From the NCBI GenBank assembly GCA_947044405.1, contig CAMRHE010000133.1, forward strand, positions 4,854,501-4,918,500: 64,000 bases of DNA, in the 5' to 3' direction. Below the pieces are notes generated by a model. That model searched no databases and was not told the origin of the DNA. It saw nothing but the letters and a program-made list of their open reading frames with translations. The DNA is from Leptodactylus fallax. Lineage: Eukaryota > Chordata > Amphibia > Anura > Leptodactylidae. Shown piece after piece: positions 44,768 to 59,300 of this stretch. The translations under genes were made by a program, and so were the position numbers. How positions within the stretch are numbered: position 1 is the stretch's first letter; every line of letters starts with the position of its first letter.

Positions 44768-45220
44768 GTCCTTTAATAGTCCCACAGTGGGGAAATTCAG
44801 TGTGTTACAGCAGCAAAGATAAGATAAGCAGATACAAATACAAATACAACATGTACAGGAATGTTCCAAGGTAAGAGGCATTACATTAATAGCAGACAGA
44901 CAGATAGGAAGTAGCAGAGGGGGGGGGGGGGGAATTTAACAGGCAGAGAGATATTTCAGTTCTCTGTGTGTAATGATCTCCGCTTAGGTCGGTGTTGGTT
45001 GTACAGCCTAACCGCGGTGGGGAGGAAAGACTTCCGATAGCGCTCCTTCTCACACCTAGGGTGGAGCAGTCGGTCACTGACAGTACTGCTCAGCGCGATC
45101 ACAGTCTCATGCATGGGATGGGACTTATTCTCTCGCATGGAGCTCACCACGGACAGTATCCTTCTGTCACCCACCACCTGCACTGGGTCCAGTGGGCTCC
45201 CCAGGAGCCCACTGGACCCA
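44722..45220 (-). mobile_element. 3' end of a CR1-group LINE with a foldback 5' junction
   Basis: The minus strand matches 18446-18880 closely: RVVGDRR/SHPMHETV/LLHPRCEKER protein traces, then the GGACTATTATTATT tail (AAT repeats at 44740-44767 on the plus strand). At its 5' end the sequence turns back on itself: 45184-45200 and 45204-45220 are perfect 17-bp complements around a 3-base loop. Confidence 0.85.
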
Positions 45221-45895
45221 TATATATATATATGTATATATATATATATCTATGGGACAGTATTATAGGAGTTATATTCTTGTACATAGGGGGCAGTATT
45301 ATAGTACCAGTAGTTATATTCTTGTACAAAGGAGGAAGTACCATAGTAATATTTTTGTCCAGGGGGCCATTAGGAAAACCGAGCCGAGTTGGTGGTATGA
45401 CCCATGACTTTAGGAACTTTTAGTGAAGCAGCTGGAGGAGTCAATAGTTGTCTTTTCCTCCCTGAGCTAGGAGAAGACCAAGCTAAAGCCCCTGGTGAGG
45501 CTGGCACCAATTTAACTCAGTCAGGTTTCATGTTATTCTGCATTCAGGAGATGGGAGTTATCCTTGCTCAATTGGAGAATAGCATGTGCAAGAAGAGACT
45601 GGAACCATATAGCTGTACCCCTTTTTGTTAGCCTCAGATCAGACATGGGAACACTTATGGATCTGCACCCCACAGACAGATAGCATGCTGTTCAAACTAT
45701 ATTAATGCTCATCTCGAGTCCCAATGAACGTCCCTAAACACCGTACCTCCAGCATCTGAAAGTTATCCCCTTGTTCTTCATCAGTAAACTGAGTTTCTTT
45801 ATTTGAAATCCTGTATCATGAGTATCATTCCTGCACTGCCCACCAAGAGCACTCCAACTACCAACAGGCTCAGGGAAGCTTTACCACGAGGCATG
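45221..45895. other. Intergenic with a short TA microsatellite
   Basis: TA repeats at 45219-45250, then two loosely repeated blocks around TGGGACAGTATTATAGGAGT and GGGCAGTATTATAGTACCAG. No gene recognised. Confidence 0.45.
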
Positions 45896-45903
45896 GTCTA
45901 GGT

Positions 45904-46472
45904 CAGTGATGGCGAACCTTTTAGAGACTGAGTGCCCAAACTGCAACCCAAAACCCACTAAATTACTGTATGTCAAAGTGCCAATACGGCAATTTAACCT
46001 TAAATTAGCCAGGATCTGTTTTATATTGACCTTGCAATGTTATTACAGCCTGTCTGCTATAAAACAGATACTGTGATATAAATAGTCCCCCATACAGTAT
46101 GAGATGCTTCAGTGACCCCCATACAGTATTAGATGTTTCAGTGTCCCCCATACAGTAGTATATGCTTCACAGTGGGCCCCCACACAATAGTTTATGTTAC
46201 TTACCCAGTCCCACGAAGAGCGTCCTCCGTCTTCTTCTGTTCGCAGGCGCTGATGAATAATGTCATCGCGCCTGTGTCGGGACAGAGGTCACACTCTGCA
46301 GTCAGTGTAGGCCGCGGTTCCACTTTTATCGGTATGTACATATGCACATATAGCTGAAAGAAGCGATCGCTCACAAACCGGGATTCCTGTACCGGATTCC
46401 CCGTTAGTGAGTGATCATGGCGACGGCTTGCGTGCCCTCTCTGGCACGCGTGCCATAGGTTCGCCATCATGG
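45904..46472. mobile_element. Non-autonomous hAT element with perfect 8-bp duplication
   Basis: Begins CAGTGATGGCGAACCTTTTA and ends GGTTCGCCATCATGG, inverted repeats of about 15 bp. The flanks are GTCTAGGT at 45896-45903 and GTCTAGGT at 46473-46480, an exact 8-bp duplication. Internal CCCCCATACAGTATTAGATG repeats (46087-46160) and a CpG-rich right third. No transposase, 569 bp. Confidence 0.9.
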
Positions 46473-46480
46473 GTCTAGGT

Positions 46481-47154
46481 GAACACTACCACAGGCCTCT
46501 TCTGCACCAGCCTTTGAGGGTTGCTGAAGCTTCTAGTAGAGATTCTTGCCTCCATAACCACATCTATGACTATTCAAAACCTCCTGGCCTCCTACTACTG
46601 GGCTTCTACACATCTAACTATTGGAGGAATGTCCAAAGGTTCTTCAATATCAAGTGATCAGTCAAGATGACACTTGAAATGCAGAAATTTTGGTACTTGG
46701 GCTACTCCTTGCTTTGGTCAAAGTATAGAATTAAAATTGGTATTACTCAAAGAATTGCTTTACTGTACTGCCGAAAACGGATCACTTGGAGGACAGGTAG
46801 GCACATATAAAAGACACACAATCCTAGATTTCTCCCTTTTTTACTATATGGACATTATTGAGGGAATAAATGACAATTCACATATATGTCTTATACATAT
46901 AATAAATGCATGCGGGACATGTCGCACTCAGCAGCAGTATATAGCTTAAAAAGTACATACTGATATGCACATTATTAACCCTTCCCTGTACAAGCAGAGG
47001 GGCGACTCTGCTAAAAATAAAAAGGGTCAATATTAAAATCCTGTAGTTATAATAGTATCTCCCGCATCTCGGGTACATGGAGCTGTGTCAGCTATCTCAG
47101 GGATAAAAGTCCCATTAAAATACCACGCAATAAGGATTAGCTGCTGCTCCTGCG
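46481..47154 (-). other. tyr: Sequence downstream of TYR, probable 3' UTR
   Basis: No AATAAA or ATTAAA occurs on the minus strand in the 600 bases after the TYR stop. The best hexamer is the weak AGTAAA at 46840-46845, about 310 bases downstream. The 3' end therefore cannot be fixed from sequence. Confidence 0.35.
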
Positions 47155-47372
47155 TCATAGATGGGATTGGTAGGTGCTCTGGTAATCTTCGGCCTCCATG
47201 AGTAGAGGCTGAGTCTCCTCCGAGAACACTCTCCTTCTCCGTCGGCACGCCAAGCCCACAATCGTTGCGATCACAGCTGTAATTAGACTTCCGACCACGG
47301 CAGCTCCCACAAGCCATTGCCAGATTTGTCTGGCTTCTTCCAGATAACGCAACAAGAAATCAGCAATGGAGT
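47155..47372 (-). CDS. tyr: TYR exon 5 (transmembrane and tail)
   Basis: 218 bp coding from the split Asp460 codon to TGA at 47155-47157. Encodes the membrane helix [20 protein letters not shown], the stop-transfer RRRRR cluster and a tail with the acidic dileucine signal ETQPLL and YQSHL. Acceptor TTCCTCAG. Confidence 0.96.
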
Positions 47373-48875
47373 CTGAGGAAGTAAAGGACAGGCTGTTAAG
47401 TATAGAGGTTACTGAAAGTTTTACTTAAAAGGCTTCAATGAGAGCTGAGCTGCAGTTACAGCACCCAGCCACTATACAGTGTACAGAGCCATCTGCTTCT
47501 GACTCCATGCAGTGTATAGTATGGCTGTCAGAAGTGGCACTGAACAGCCGACCCGCATCGGTCACGTATTTATGGCCTATCCCAAGAATAGGCAATAAAT
47601 TAGAAATTCTTGGACGACCCCTTTAAGGTTTGAATGGAAGAAACAATGGAGAACACTGTACAGGACTAGCATAATATTCTAAATTATATTATTTTAACCC
47701 TATAATAGTTGCATCTGGACAGCAAGTTGTCTTCACAATTGCTCCAAATGTCAATTTCACTGGTGCGATCGATGGAGGGTCAGGGATAAAAGATATAATT
47801 GGAAGGCACTCCGGAATGAGTTATTAGGACATCTTTAATGCGCCGTATTGATCCTAGTTGGAGTTTTAATACATATTCTCTTGCTTAGTCAAACAAACTT
47901 TCATATATCAATAGAGTCCAATAACGCAAAAATCTTCTACAGGAGATCTGTGACCCCAAGATGGTCATAATAGGGATCCCCTGGGCGTTCTAAAATCCTG
48001 TGTTGTACACGTCACATTTATCTTCTGGGTGTATCAATACTGTATGATCTATGAGCGGATGTCTGTATCAGCACAAACACCATTGATCACGTTCTAACAC
48101 AAGGATTTCAGAGGTGTAAGTGGATGGCAAAGAATTCACTACAGTAGAAGATAAATGAGTCAATGCAAGATTAGTATGAATTAAAAAGGCACATCTTCAA
48201 GGATATCAATCTAGATTTGACTTAATGGAAATTGAAAAAGTAATGGGTTACCAAAAATTCCCCATTTTTAAATCAAGTTTGTATGTTAGAGTACTAAATT
48301 CTGCTATTTTCACGCTGGCCACCAAGCCTGATAGACTGACTTCTGTAGAGATTTTCTTTGCAGCAGTCACTTCATTTACATCACAGGCAAGATTACAATA
48401 GAAGATAATGCCTCCATAGATACCACCTATGCCATAACTGCATCCACTACTGACAATAGATGAAGTCACCGCTTATCTTCTCCTCCTCCCTGTCTAGAAG
48501 ACTCTCCCATAGACCTCAATAAGTCTTCTCCAGACTATAATATGTATACTAGACTAAGACTATAACAATAATATAATCTAAAATATAATCTAATATATTA
48601 AAATTTTAAATAAAATATAGAAAGTATATCTATAAATCTCTCTATATACCAATACATTGTATGCTTAAAAATATATTTTCTAAGTATACAAGATACTGAC
48701 ATAGAGAGATATGATGTTATTAATAAATATAATAAACAACAGTAATAATTTATTAATAGTAGTAGTAATAAACATTTAATACTATTACTAATATATTAAT
48801 ATTGCTAATACCAATATAGTTAATTACATAGTATAATATATGATAGACAATGCAATATGTCAGCACAATACATAT

Positions 48876-48940
<65 letters not shown>

Positions 48941-50299
48941 ATTATGTAGGACCCTACAATACTACATAGAGATCTCTACATTTAATATATTGAAACTAAT
49001 AGAGGCTGTGGCTCAGTCAGTGGAGTAACAGCCTGAGGTTAGGTTCACACTTGCTCTTGGCTCTCTGTCATTCGGGTCCATCGGGGGTACCCAAATGACG
49101 GAGAGCCCAGCTGCTTTAACAGTGGACTATAAATGGGGTCCGCTGGTGTTTTTATACTGAAGCTGGCGGAGAGAAGAGTCCTCCTCCTATGGAGACTCCG
49201 ATGATGTGAACCTAGCCTAACACACTCTATTTCCTGGGTTCAAATCCCAGCTCACAAAAAAAAAAAAAAAAACCCCATTAAACTTTAAATTGATAGAGGA
49301 TCTCCCAGCAACCTGACATCACAGAGCTGTGAATACTAATGAGCTGGTAGCTGGGTGAAAGAGGCCATTCATTGGGTGACCGGGTGAGGCGACCGGACAT
49401 CTACCTTCAAGTCATCTGCATAGCCAATCCACCTCTTCCCTGGCTCCTCCTCTAACAATCCATTTACTACTCAATGCAAGAAAAAAACACCAAAAACAAA
49501 CCAACCAACCACCACTAATAATGACATACATGGGTATTCATACATCTTTGCCCTAACCACTCTTTTCCACGCTATTCATCTCTACCCTAATCTCTCGATC
49601 CATCATAACACAATCTCCAACCCTCAGAAGATTTTCTTGGCTCTCTTCTAGGTGTTGGGCAGACCTCATGAGATTCATTTTGAGTATTTTCTAAAAGTTT
49701 ATTCTGCAGTTTTGTTTCAGAACCAGAACTGGTATTATACTGAGGGTCTTTAGACTCCAGAGTAGAACAAGCGGAGGCGCGTAAAACAGTCCCATTCTCC
49801 TCACCTTGGGTTTGGATATGGCATCCGAGGAGTGTTCCCATCCTCTTCAGGCCTCCTGAATGATGTCATGATGTTGGCACTGACATTATTCAGGAGGCCT
49901 ACAGAGACTTCGAGGACAGGGACCCACACCAGATTCTGCAATGGAGCCCATAACAGGTAAGACTCAAGTTTACATACATCCCTTGGGCTTCAGCCTAGTA
50001 TACTCTGGGGTCTGAAGAGACCTTAGAGTAACAGTAGTTTATGGGTGTTGAAGCTCAAAAATTTTTTGGAAAATTTGTAATGAACCAGGCTCATTACAAA
50101 TGAGTCCACTCATCCCTACTCTTCTCACCTCCACCCATCACGGTCTCCAGAATTTCTCTCATGCACTCTCATACTCTGGAATTCACTACCCCAACTCCTC
50201 AGGCTATGCTCTTCCAAAATTAAAACCTTGAAAAGGAATTACAAAAAAATAAAAATAAAAGTGTAAAAATCTTAATCATTGTGTGTGTGTGTGTGTATT

Positions 50300-50352
<53 letters not shown>

Positions 50353-53300
50353 AACACACACACACACATATATGGACCTATGAGATGCCTTCAGCAAATT
50401 TCCAGTTCCGGGTCTCAGTGGTCATCCTATAAAAGCCAGGTGACTTGTTACATAAGTCTTCAGAACAGTGTTTTTGTTTCATTTGGAGTCTCCTTGTAGC
50501 AATGCTCGAGTGAGATAAGAAGCATCTCTTGCCTTCCGCGGCATACAAAATGAACCTCAGCAATGATATTCAGCAGAAGGAGCCTCATTGAGATGAAGAA
50601 CACGTAAAATCCGGAATCTGCTACGAAGACTATAACAGGGAAGAATTAATGGTCCTAATAAAACTAGCCATGAATAAAATAGCTGTAATTACCATTGTCC
50701 TGAGTATATAGGGCTAGCATACCCCCCCCCCCCTCCTTCTCCCACCCATCACTCAAGCTTTACATGCCAAAAAGATGCTAAATGTATGATATAAAGGAAC
50801 AGAAGCTTCCCAAGAAATATCCCAAGCCTCTATCGGTGATTCTTCCCCATCAACTTAAGAGCTTCTAACCCAGAGGAGAATGTAGCACAGAGCAAGGCCA
50901 ACGTTGTCGCAGACATTAAAGGGGTCTTCCAAGACCAAGGAATTGATGACCTATCCTAATGATAGGTCATCAATATCAGATTGGTGGGGTCCAACATCCA
51001 GCACCCCCACCAATCAGCTATTTGAAGAGCTCATGGTGCTGTGGCCTCTCCACTACTTACCAAGCACTGTGCCATATATAGTGTAGCGCTTGTGCTGGGT
51101 ATTACAGCTCATCCCCATTCACTTGAATGAAACTGGGTTGCAAACTGCCATGTGACTGATGCATGAGAGGTGATGAGCTGATCTGTCGGGGTCCTGAGGT
51201 GTCCAATCCTATCTTACCTAATATTGATGACCCATCTTGAGGACCAATCTTTCAGTCAGTGAAAACCCCATTTAAGTTGCTCATATAAATCACTCCAACC
51301 CCAAAACAGATGCATGCTCGGCCAAACGTGTGTCTGGAGCAAACAAAAAATTTGAGCTGAATGGGCTTGGTCAAAAACCAAATTTAAAAAAAAAAAAAAA
51401 AAAAATTTGCTCATCAAGTTGGTTATTAAAAATAAGTTACCTTCCGGCAACGCGTGCCCTTTAAGGCTATAGTAAAGTCCTACATCTTGTATAATATATA
51501 CAGTATATAACCAAAACAGAAATCCCAGTACCTGATTCTGATAGATAGTCATAATCATATCCAAAGTCTCTGGACGGGGCAAAGAACTCTCCATTGGTAT
51601 ACAGTGGGATGAATGGCACCATGTAGTAGCCGCGGTTATGACCAATCGGTGCATTGGCTTCTGGAAAGACGTCTAGTGATGGTTGATGTCTTCTGAGCCA
51701 CTGCTCAAATATGCTGGGAACAAGAAATACATAAACTTATAATAACATAGGTAGTATATAGCGGCATTTAAAGGGATTGTCCACTTTGGACAAAGCTTCT
51801 AAGAACTCGTCACCACTCCTGAAACATCAGTTTTAGAAAACACTTGTATTTCCCATTAGTTCTGAAACATCTTTTCTTACAAACTGTAGTGCCGTTCCTC
51901 TGATCTTCTACCTAGAAATATATGAATGAGCTGACATCTGGGTGTCATCATCCCCCTTCTCAAAGGGGTGTGTCCTACCCAGTGACACTGGCAGTACTGA
52001 TCGGACAATGTCAGACTTTGGGTTCATAGGGTGTTGTATTGCGCCAAAATCAACAGGGTTAATACAAGCATCCATGGTGGTCTTGGAAAACGTTAAAATC
52101 AGTATAACTAATGGTCCAGGGCAGTGAGGGGTTAATTCCAGTATCCTCGGTGACCTAAGGCAGTGAGGGGGGTTAATGCCTATGGTGGTCTAGGTGCAAT
52201 CAAAGGTTTCATGTCATTATACTTGGCAGTCTACGATAGTAAGAGGGTCAATTCCAGTATTCATTGTGCTTTTAGACAATGATGGGGTAATTTAAGGATC
52301 TTTGTGGTCTAGGGCATAGGAGAGTTAAAGGGGGTAACGTTAATATTCTTGGCCTGAGAGTCAGTGAAACGGTTAGTGAGGCATACCTGGAGAGATATAA
52401 ACCTCTCCAGGCTTGAGAGTTGCCTTGGCTCACTTCCTGTTTGCATCCCTATGATCAGTATAGCGAGGAAACTGGAAGGGGATAAAGAGAACTGTGCAGC
52501 TGTAACTGTATGGAATACAGAGTTCTCTCTATGATCAGGCAGAGAGATTTAGGAGCACTCTGTCCAATCGGTGATACTGTGGTGAGCAGAAACTGAGTTG
52601 TAATGGTAACCCTTCTAGCTAACTTCTGGTTCCAAAGCAATCTGCCACCAATATATGCTTCTGCAAATTTCTAATCCCAGCATACGACAATGTAGAAAAC
52701 CAAAACCTTTTCTGCGATCCACATCTGCTCAGTCTGTTTCATTGCAGGTCTGTCTATAGCCTAGAACCATATTTCTGCTGCACGGAGTAAAATACGCTCC
52801 CAGTAGACCAAACTAGAAAAGGTCTATGTAATGTTAATAGGAAAACAATTTCCTCACTAACCGCTCATTATTTGCCATATCAAGCTTCTTAGGGATTGGA
52901 ACGATTCCCATTTTACCTGGTGTCTCTCACGTGAAATTTTGTCAGCTGTCTCTATGAGAGTCCAGGGAGAACTGCGCATTAGAAAACTGATCATGAAAAG
53001 TCAGCAGGGGACGCGTCTTATGTAAACATGGAAGAGACACTTCAGAGCGGCAGAAAATGTTCAACGTCATGCCAGGTCTTAAATCTCATTGTCTGATCCT
53101 GTTGAGCAAATGAAGGTTTCTGCCAGAGAACAGAACTTTCTGGGGTTCTGAAGAGACTGTCAAAAATATCAGATTACAAGACGTGGCAGCATTAAAGGTT
53201 CCTACAGTCTGCATTATTCTAACAGTAAATCGTCTTCTACCATATTAAAGGGCAAAGCGCGAGTTCTAAGAGTTTTGGTACTAATTAAAAGTTGAGGAGG

Positions 53301-56300
53301 TGCATGAATATGCTTAGGTCCAGCATAGTACATGCCAATGTTAGAAATGGGCGAAACGATTCGTACTGAGCCAAGTTCGACCCAAATTGTTCTTTTTTTA
53401 TGAAACCGAACAATGGAGATTAGTTTCTGGTGAACCAAAATGACCCCAACATTATATTCTGGGGTCTCTTCAGGGTGACAAAAAATTACCATCCCTTTTG
53501 GGCCTTCTTGCCGCATCCAGCAATCTCCTGGTGACGTCATGAGGTCTGTGATAGGACCACCAGCAGTCACATGGGCACGCCAAGAGTCATGACCCCAGGC
53601 TCATGATGTCACCAGGAGATCGCTGGGTGCTGCAAGGAGGCTCAAAAGAGGTAACTGAAGGTGGGCCTCGGCCCATTATACTCTGGGGTCTGAAGAGATC
53701 AAACATGATAAAATAATTAAATAAATAAAATAAGTCTGGCTCCTAATGGAGGGTGGTTTACTTTAGTAGGAATCTCAAAATTAGCTCAAAATTCCACTGT
53801 GTGATCTGTACCTCTTATACTGAGTCATACAACGCGTACCACAAGAACACAATGAGATGCAATTCCCGTTGTGTAGCATTATCTATTCCTGTAGCTCCGG
53901 AAGGAAAAATATTGAGCATTTCTAATTGGGTTTTTTTGGGCATTTTTCCTTTGCATAAAGAAATCTTGTTCCCAAGTCCCCTACCCTCCCAGTCTACATT
54001 TCCATATTCAGATCCCTGATATTTCTTCAGCTTGACCTAGTATTAAGGACAGAGTGATGTCAGCGCGTCCCCGTCATGGAGCCGGCGCGCCAACTACTGG
54101 GAATGGTTATTTATGATGATGTCAGAGTCTCACCTGTCAACAAACGCGTGATGAAGAACAAAAATAGGGTCATTAGCCGATCCCTGAACGGAGGACATCG
54201 AGCCGTTCAGATAGACGTGCAGGGAATTGTGCATGTTGCTCTGCGAGAGGTTTGCAATGCCAGTTCGAGGATTAGAAAAACCTGGAGACAGGAGAGACAT
54301 ATTAAAAAAGGAAATCATATACCACAGTGTATATCAATGAAACCAAAATGTATCAGTAAGAATGGTCTCCACGTCAATCTTTCTTATGGAAGTATCTGTA
54401 TTACGGCCGGGGAGCCTAGCCCAACCGCGGGTCTAATGACCTGAACGAATGGCGCTACAAGGAGCATGGCATACATGGCATTACCGCATTCACAGGCCCA
54501 AGATGGAGCTCACTAATACAGTACAGGATAAGCCCACAGCAGGCTAGGGCCACTATATTACGGATTCCTAAAACTCTGGTCCTTAAATGGGTTTTCCAGG
54601 ATAAACTGAAAAACCGGGGAAGAGGGGGCAAGGTGTATTAATTAAAAAATAAATAAAGTTTTAAAAAACAAAAAATATTTTGTTTAATGTATTATTAGTT
54701 TTATTATTTTTTATTTATTAGTTTAAAAAATAATGATACATTAAATATAATAAAAATAAAAACAAGCATGCATTAAAAATAATGATTAAAAAAGAAATAA
54801 TTTACTATTAATAATAAAAAAATAATAATTAATAATAATATTAGTCAGCAATGCTGAGTTTCTCGTTGCCACTGTGGCCAGTCACTGGCCTCAGTAGTCA
54901 AATGTGAGGTCACCACTGGGCCCGGCACCAGAGTGAAGAGAGGACGCACCACCCAAGCAAAAATAAACCCAACTCCTCCAGCCAACCATGGATTTTCAGT
55001 TTTCCCTTAAAAATCCCCTTTAATGGCCCATCTTTTGGATAGGCCATAATTCCAACTCCAACTCTATTGAAGGGCTAAGGAACTCTGAAAGATACCAGAA
55101 CACCACCATACATTGTGTAGTGGCCATGAATGGTATTGCAGCTCTTAATCACATGGGTTACTTGAATTACAGCTAAAACTAAGTTATGCTGATGCCTAAT
55201 GCCCCTGCATATACCACTTGTCAAATGTCCAGTCCAGTCTACTATAGGCTATGGATACTTTTGTCGGTAGCATTTACAGACACCTGCTCAGAATATGCAA
55301 TGTAAGCATTTACCTTCCAGAGTGTTCCTGAAGCTGAAGTTTGCGTTGCGATCCATTGGTCCAGTCTCATAGTCTGTTAGTGATACGCAGGCCTCCACAT
55401 CAGCCGTGGTAGGCAAATTAGGGGTCCGGCTTCTGTCGTGGCGTCCAGGACTCCTCAGTAAGGGACCTTCATTTGTGCCATTGCACACGATCCTTAGACG
55501 ATTGTATTCTTCAGGCTGACTGCACACAATCTGTGAACATAAAACAAAACAAAAAATAAAAAATTTTTTAAAATTGTAAAATAGAGAGAGTTCCTGAAGT
55601 GTGAAGAATGTGTCGTCACTTGGCTTAAGGTCTACTTATGGGTCCACCATTACCTTAGATTCGGGTTTCAGGTCAGGTAAATTGACAGCCCGTCCTCAGG
55701 ATAGGCCATCAAAATTAGTGGGGGTCCAATTCTTGGCACCTCAGCTGTTTGAAGGGACCAAATCGTTTGGGGTGAGTTCTAGAACCCCTTTAGTAGCCGC
55801 ATTTTGTAAGACAGCCTGATATTTTCAAGCACTGGAAAATAGTTACCTGGCGGGGTGTCAAATGTCGGACCACACTGCTTTCTGCTAGTAACATTCTTGA
55901 CAGACTGCAATCCACAACACATCCACTGGGTGGCCACAAACATACACAATAGACATCTTGTGATAAAGTATCACAAGATCATGTCATTTTGAAAAGCTGC
56001 TCATCTTCTAACATACATATCTTGACATTACCAACCAAGAGGAGAAGAAGGTACAGTAGGACCTTTGTATAACCCATTTAAGTTGTCTGTACACATTAGA
56101 TGAAACCCAACATTTTGAGTATTATTGGTTAATGTATATGGGGCCACCCAATTATCTAATGGAGAAGAGTGGGCTCATTACTTATTTTAATATAGTCAAT
56201 TCTTTGGCCCCCTAAGAGCCACAGCATGACTATGCCCTATTCGACATGCGGAGGAACACGTGGGAAAATCTGCAATATGTTTGTCCCATGCGGCCCTAGC

Positions 56301-59300
56301 CTAAACCTGCCGTCCATTGCCACCAGTGATATATCGGCTCCTTTACTATCTGGGATACAAGATGATATTTCCTGCTGTGTTGCAGGACATTAACCATGGA
56401 GGCAGGCCAGTGTGCTGTCAGCCGAGACATACTGAATATTCTGTATACACTGACTAGACGGATTATAATGCTCCGTCACTAACCAAAGATAGCGCAGCAA
56501 ATCGGTTGCAGCATGGCTTTCTGTGAATGAATATTTCCATTATCAGACACACACAGAATCGCTTCTGCTTTGGCTGTAAATTTGCCGATGTGTGGTTGAC
56601 TTAAAGGAATACTCCAGGCAAAATTAAAGGAATATTTCTGAAAGTTACCTATAGCAACCAATCACAGCACAGCTTTCATTTTGATTTCTGCTTTTGAGCA
56701 ATAAAAGCTGTGCTATGATTGGTTGCTATGGGCAACAGAGATCATTTCATAGTCTATTCAACTGTGTTATGACAACTACTGGGCCATATGGGGGCGCTCT
56801 ATGATACAGGGATTCTAACTACAACAAAAAGTGAATCCCTGCGCCATTCTCTGCCCCTTCAGGCCCTGCACTACATGTAAGGTGAAGCAGTTTTACCTGG
56901 AGTATACCTTTAAGAAGCAACACTACGTTCACACTAGCGCCAGGTTCTCCGTCGTTCGGGTCTCCTGAACTGGACCGCTAAAACAGCGGTTACACACCAA
57001 GCCCAGCGAACCCCATTGACTATATTGGGGTCCACCCTTTTGAAACTGAAAGTGGTGGAGAAAAAAAAAAAAAAAAAAAAAAAGCCTCTATGCAGGATTT
57101 TCGGCAGTCTCTGCGATGTAGTCTTTGACACAGATGTGAACCTAGCCTAAGCAATGACCTATGACTTTACACCGATAAATATTGTGTACCCTCTAATACT
57201 AGTAAAAGCAGGTTTAGGCTGAGGCCCCACGTTACGGAAACGCAGCTTTTTTGTTGCAGATTTTGTCGCTTTTTTTGAGCCAAAGCCAAGAATGGCTACA
57301 AGAGGATCGGGAGATATATATATATAAATAATCTCCCATTCCTTTCGTAGCCATTCTTGGCTTTGGCTCAAAAAAACCGCGACAAAATCTGCAACAAAAA
57401 AAGCTGCGTTTCCGTAACGTGGGGCCTCAGCCTAAATGGGTTTTCTGGGACAAAAACCATGGAGGATCTATCCTTAGGAGATGACATCAATATTGGATCA
57501 TTAGATAACTTGCACCTGAATGGGACAGCTGCAAACAGGTCAGGTGACTGATCAATGTGACATCACATGGTCTGCGAAGCTCATTGGAGCACTGCTACCA
57601 CATTGAACAGCTGATCTGTGAAGGTTCCATGTGTCAGACCCCACTGGTCCTAAAGATCGTTCATCAATATTTTAGTTTTGAAAAAATCCTATCCTTATTG
57701 AAAGAAGGAATGGCCAACGTCATATACTATATGTGGACCTCATAGGAGACACCTCTCTCAAAGCCCCTGAGAGAAATCCTTGCATCCGCTATGATTTGGC
57801 GTGACCATGTATCACATGACTATCCACTGAAAGGGTGAAATTCATGGCTGCCTGCTGATTGCCCTGGTGCACGCCGATCAGATGATTGTTGGGGGGGGGG
57901 GGGGCTGTATCTTATATTATACAATAAAAGTTATACAGTTTTCTAATATACTGAATGAATATGAAGATATTAATCTCTTACTTGTGAATGGCCCTGTATC
58001 TGGGGGGGAATATTCCAAGAAAACCAGAAAGAAAAAGTTAGGTTTCACCTTCAACCGGTTCAACACCACCATGATACACCCATATTATAGCCCCCGTATT
58101 AAAGCAGAAGCAAAATTTCCTTAGGGAACTTCATTAAAGTAGTACAGGGAGCACAGGGACTCTGCCATATGTGCCACCATATATATAGAAATATACCTCT
58201 GTTTTACACCATACAGGCATGTAGGGTCAGGCCAGTTTCATATGAGTGTATTATGGCCCAAGTCCGCACCTAAAGACCTAAACTGACCATCACAGATCCT
58301 TGTAAAGTGATCAGTTTGTGTTATTAGACCAGCTGTCAGTGGTTGCCTCTGTTATACACGTGCAAAATGTGCCTGTAATCCAACACGTCCGACCCTTCTT
58401 CCCTCCAGACATTTGCCTTGAGGCAAGTTATCGCCATCCAGAAGAGAGGGGATAACTTGCAGATCAGTGGGGACTCACCCGCACAGACTTCCACTGATCA
58501 CGGAACCGGGGTGTCTTGTCCCCATTCTGAATGGAGCTGTGTTTGGCAGTCCACACACCCGCAGCTCCATTCAGTACTGGGGACAGACCACTAAGCCTCC
58601 ACCAATCTACAGGTCATCCCCTATCCTGGGGATATGGAAGAACATGCTCAGATAGGAAAACCCCCGATAAGTATGTTCACACATGGCAGTGCCATTTATC
58701 TAGAGTTGTTTTTAGGCCAGCGCATGGATTTCTGCAGGTTCTATTTAGATAAACGGAACTGATTTTTAGTTGCAAAAATTTCTGCACCAAAATCTGCTGC
58801 ATGTGAACATACAGCAACCATGCTTTGAAAGCTACAAGAACAGCTTCATGTGTCAGTACACAGACCAGGATTTATAGGCTGTAGAGGTACAGCGAACAAG
58901 CCACACTCTTTTTGGAGATCATTGGGTGCCTGCAAAAAGTGTTGCAGCCATTCAATAAATATGGCACAAGCCAACTGGATGGTTGACAACCTATGCATTA
59001 TCTCAGTCCATTGACCACGTATACAACCAGAGTGTTGTCATATGAGTAAGGAGAACTACAAGTCCCATCAGACCTCCTTTTAGGCTTATTCTAGGAGGAT
59101 GGGTGTGTTTTTTAGATCCACACATACTTTAGAGTGTCATATGGATGGAGAAATCATTGAGTGCTGCAACAAAACTTACTTTTCTGAGACTAAGGCTATA
59201 CTCTGTTTTGTTGCAAATTTTTCAGCAGGTTTTTAAGCATAAGCCAGGAGTGGATTTAGCAGAAGGGAGAAGAGAGAAGTATAAGAGCAGCCTCCATATG

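Noticed and set aside
46201..46470. 89-residue minus-strand frame at 46201-46470
   Set aside because: It lies wholly inside the non-autonomous hAT element and resembles no known protein.
49002..49275. Functional tRNA gene
   Set aside because: The A box and B box are separated by a MITE, there is an A17 tail and acceptor pairing is poor, so it is a SINE remnant.
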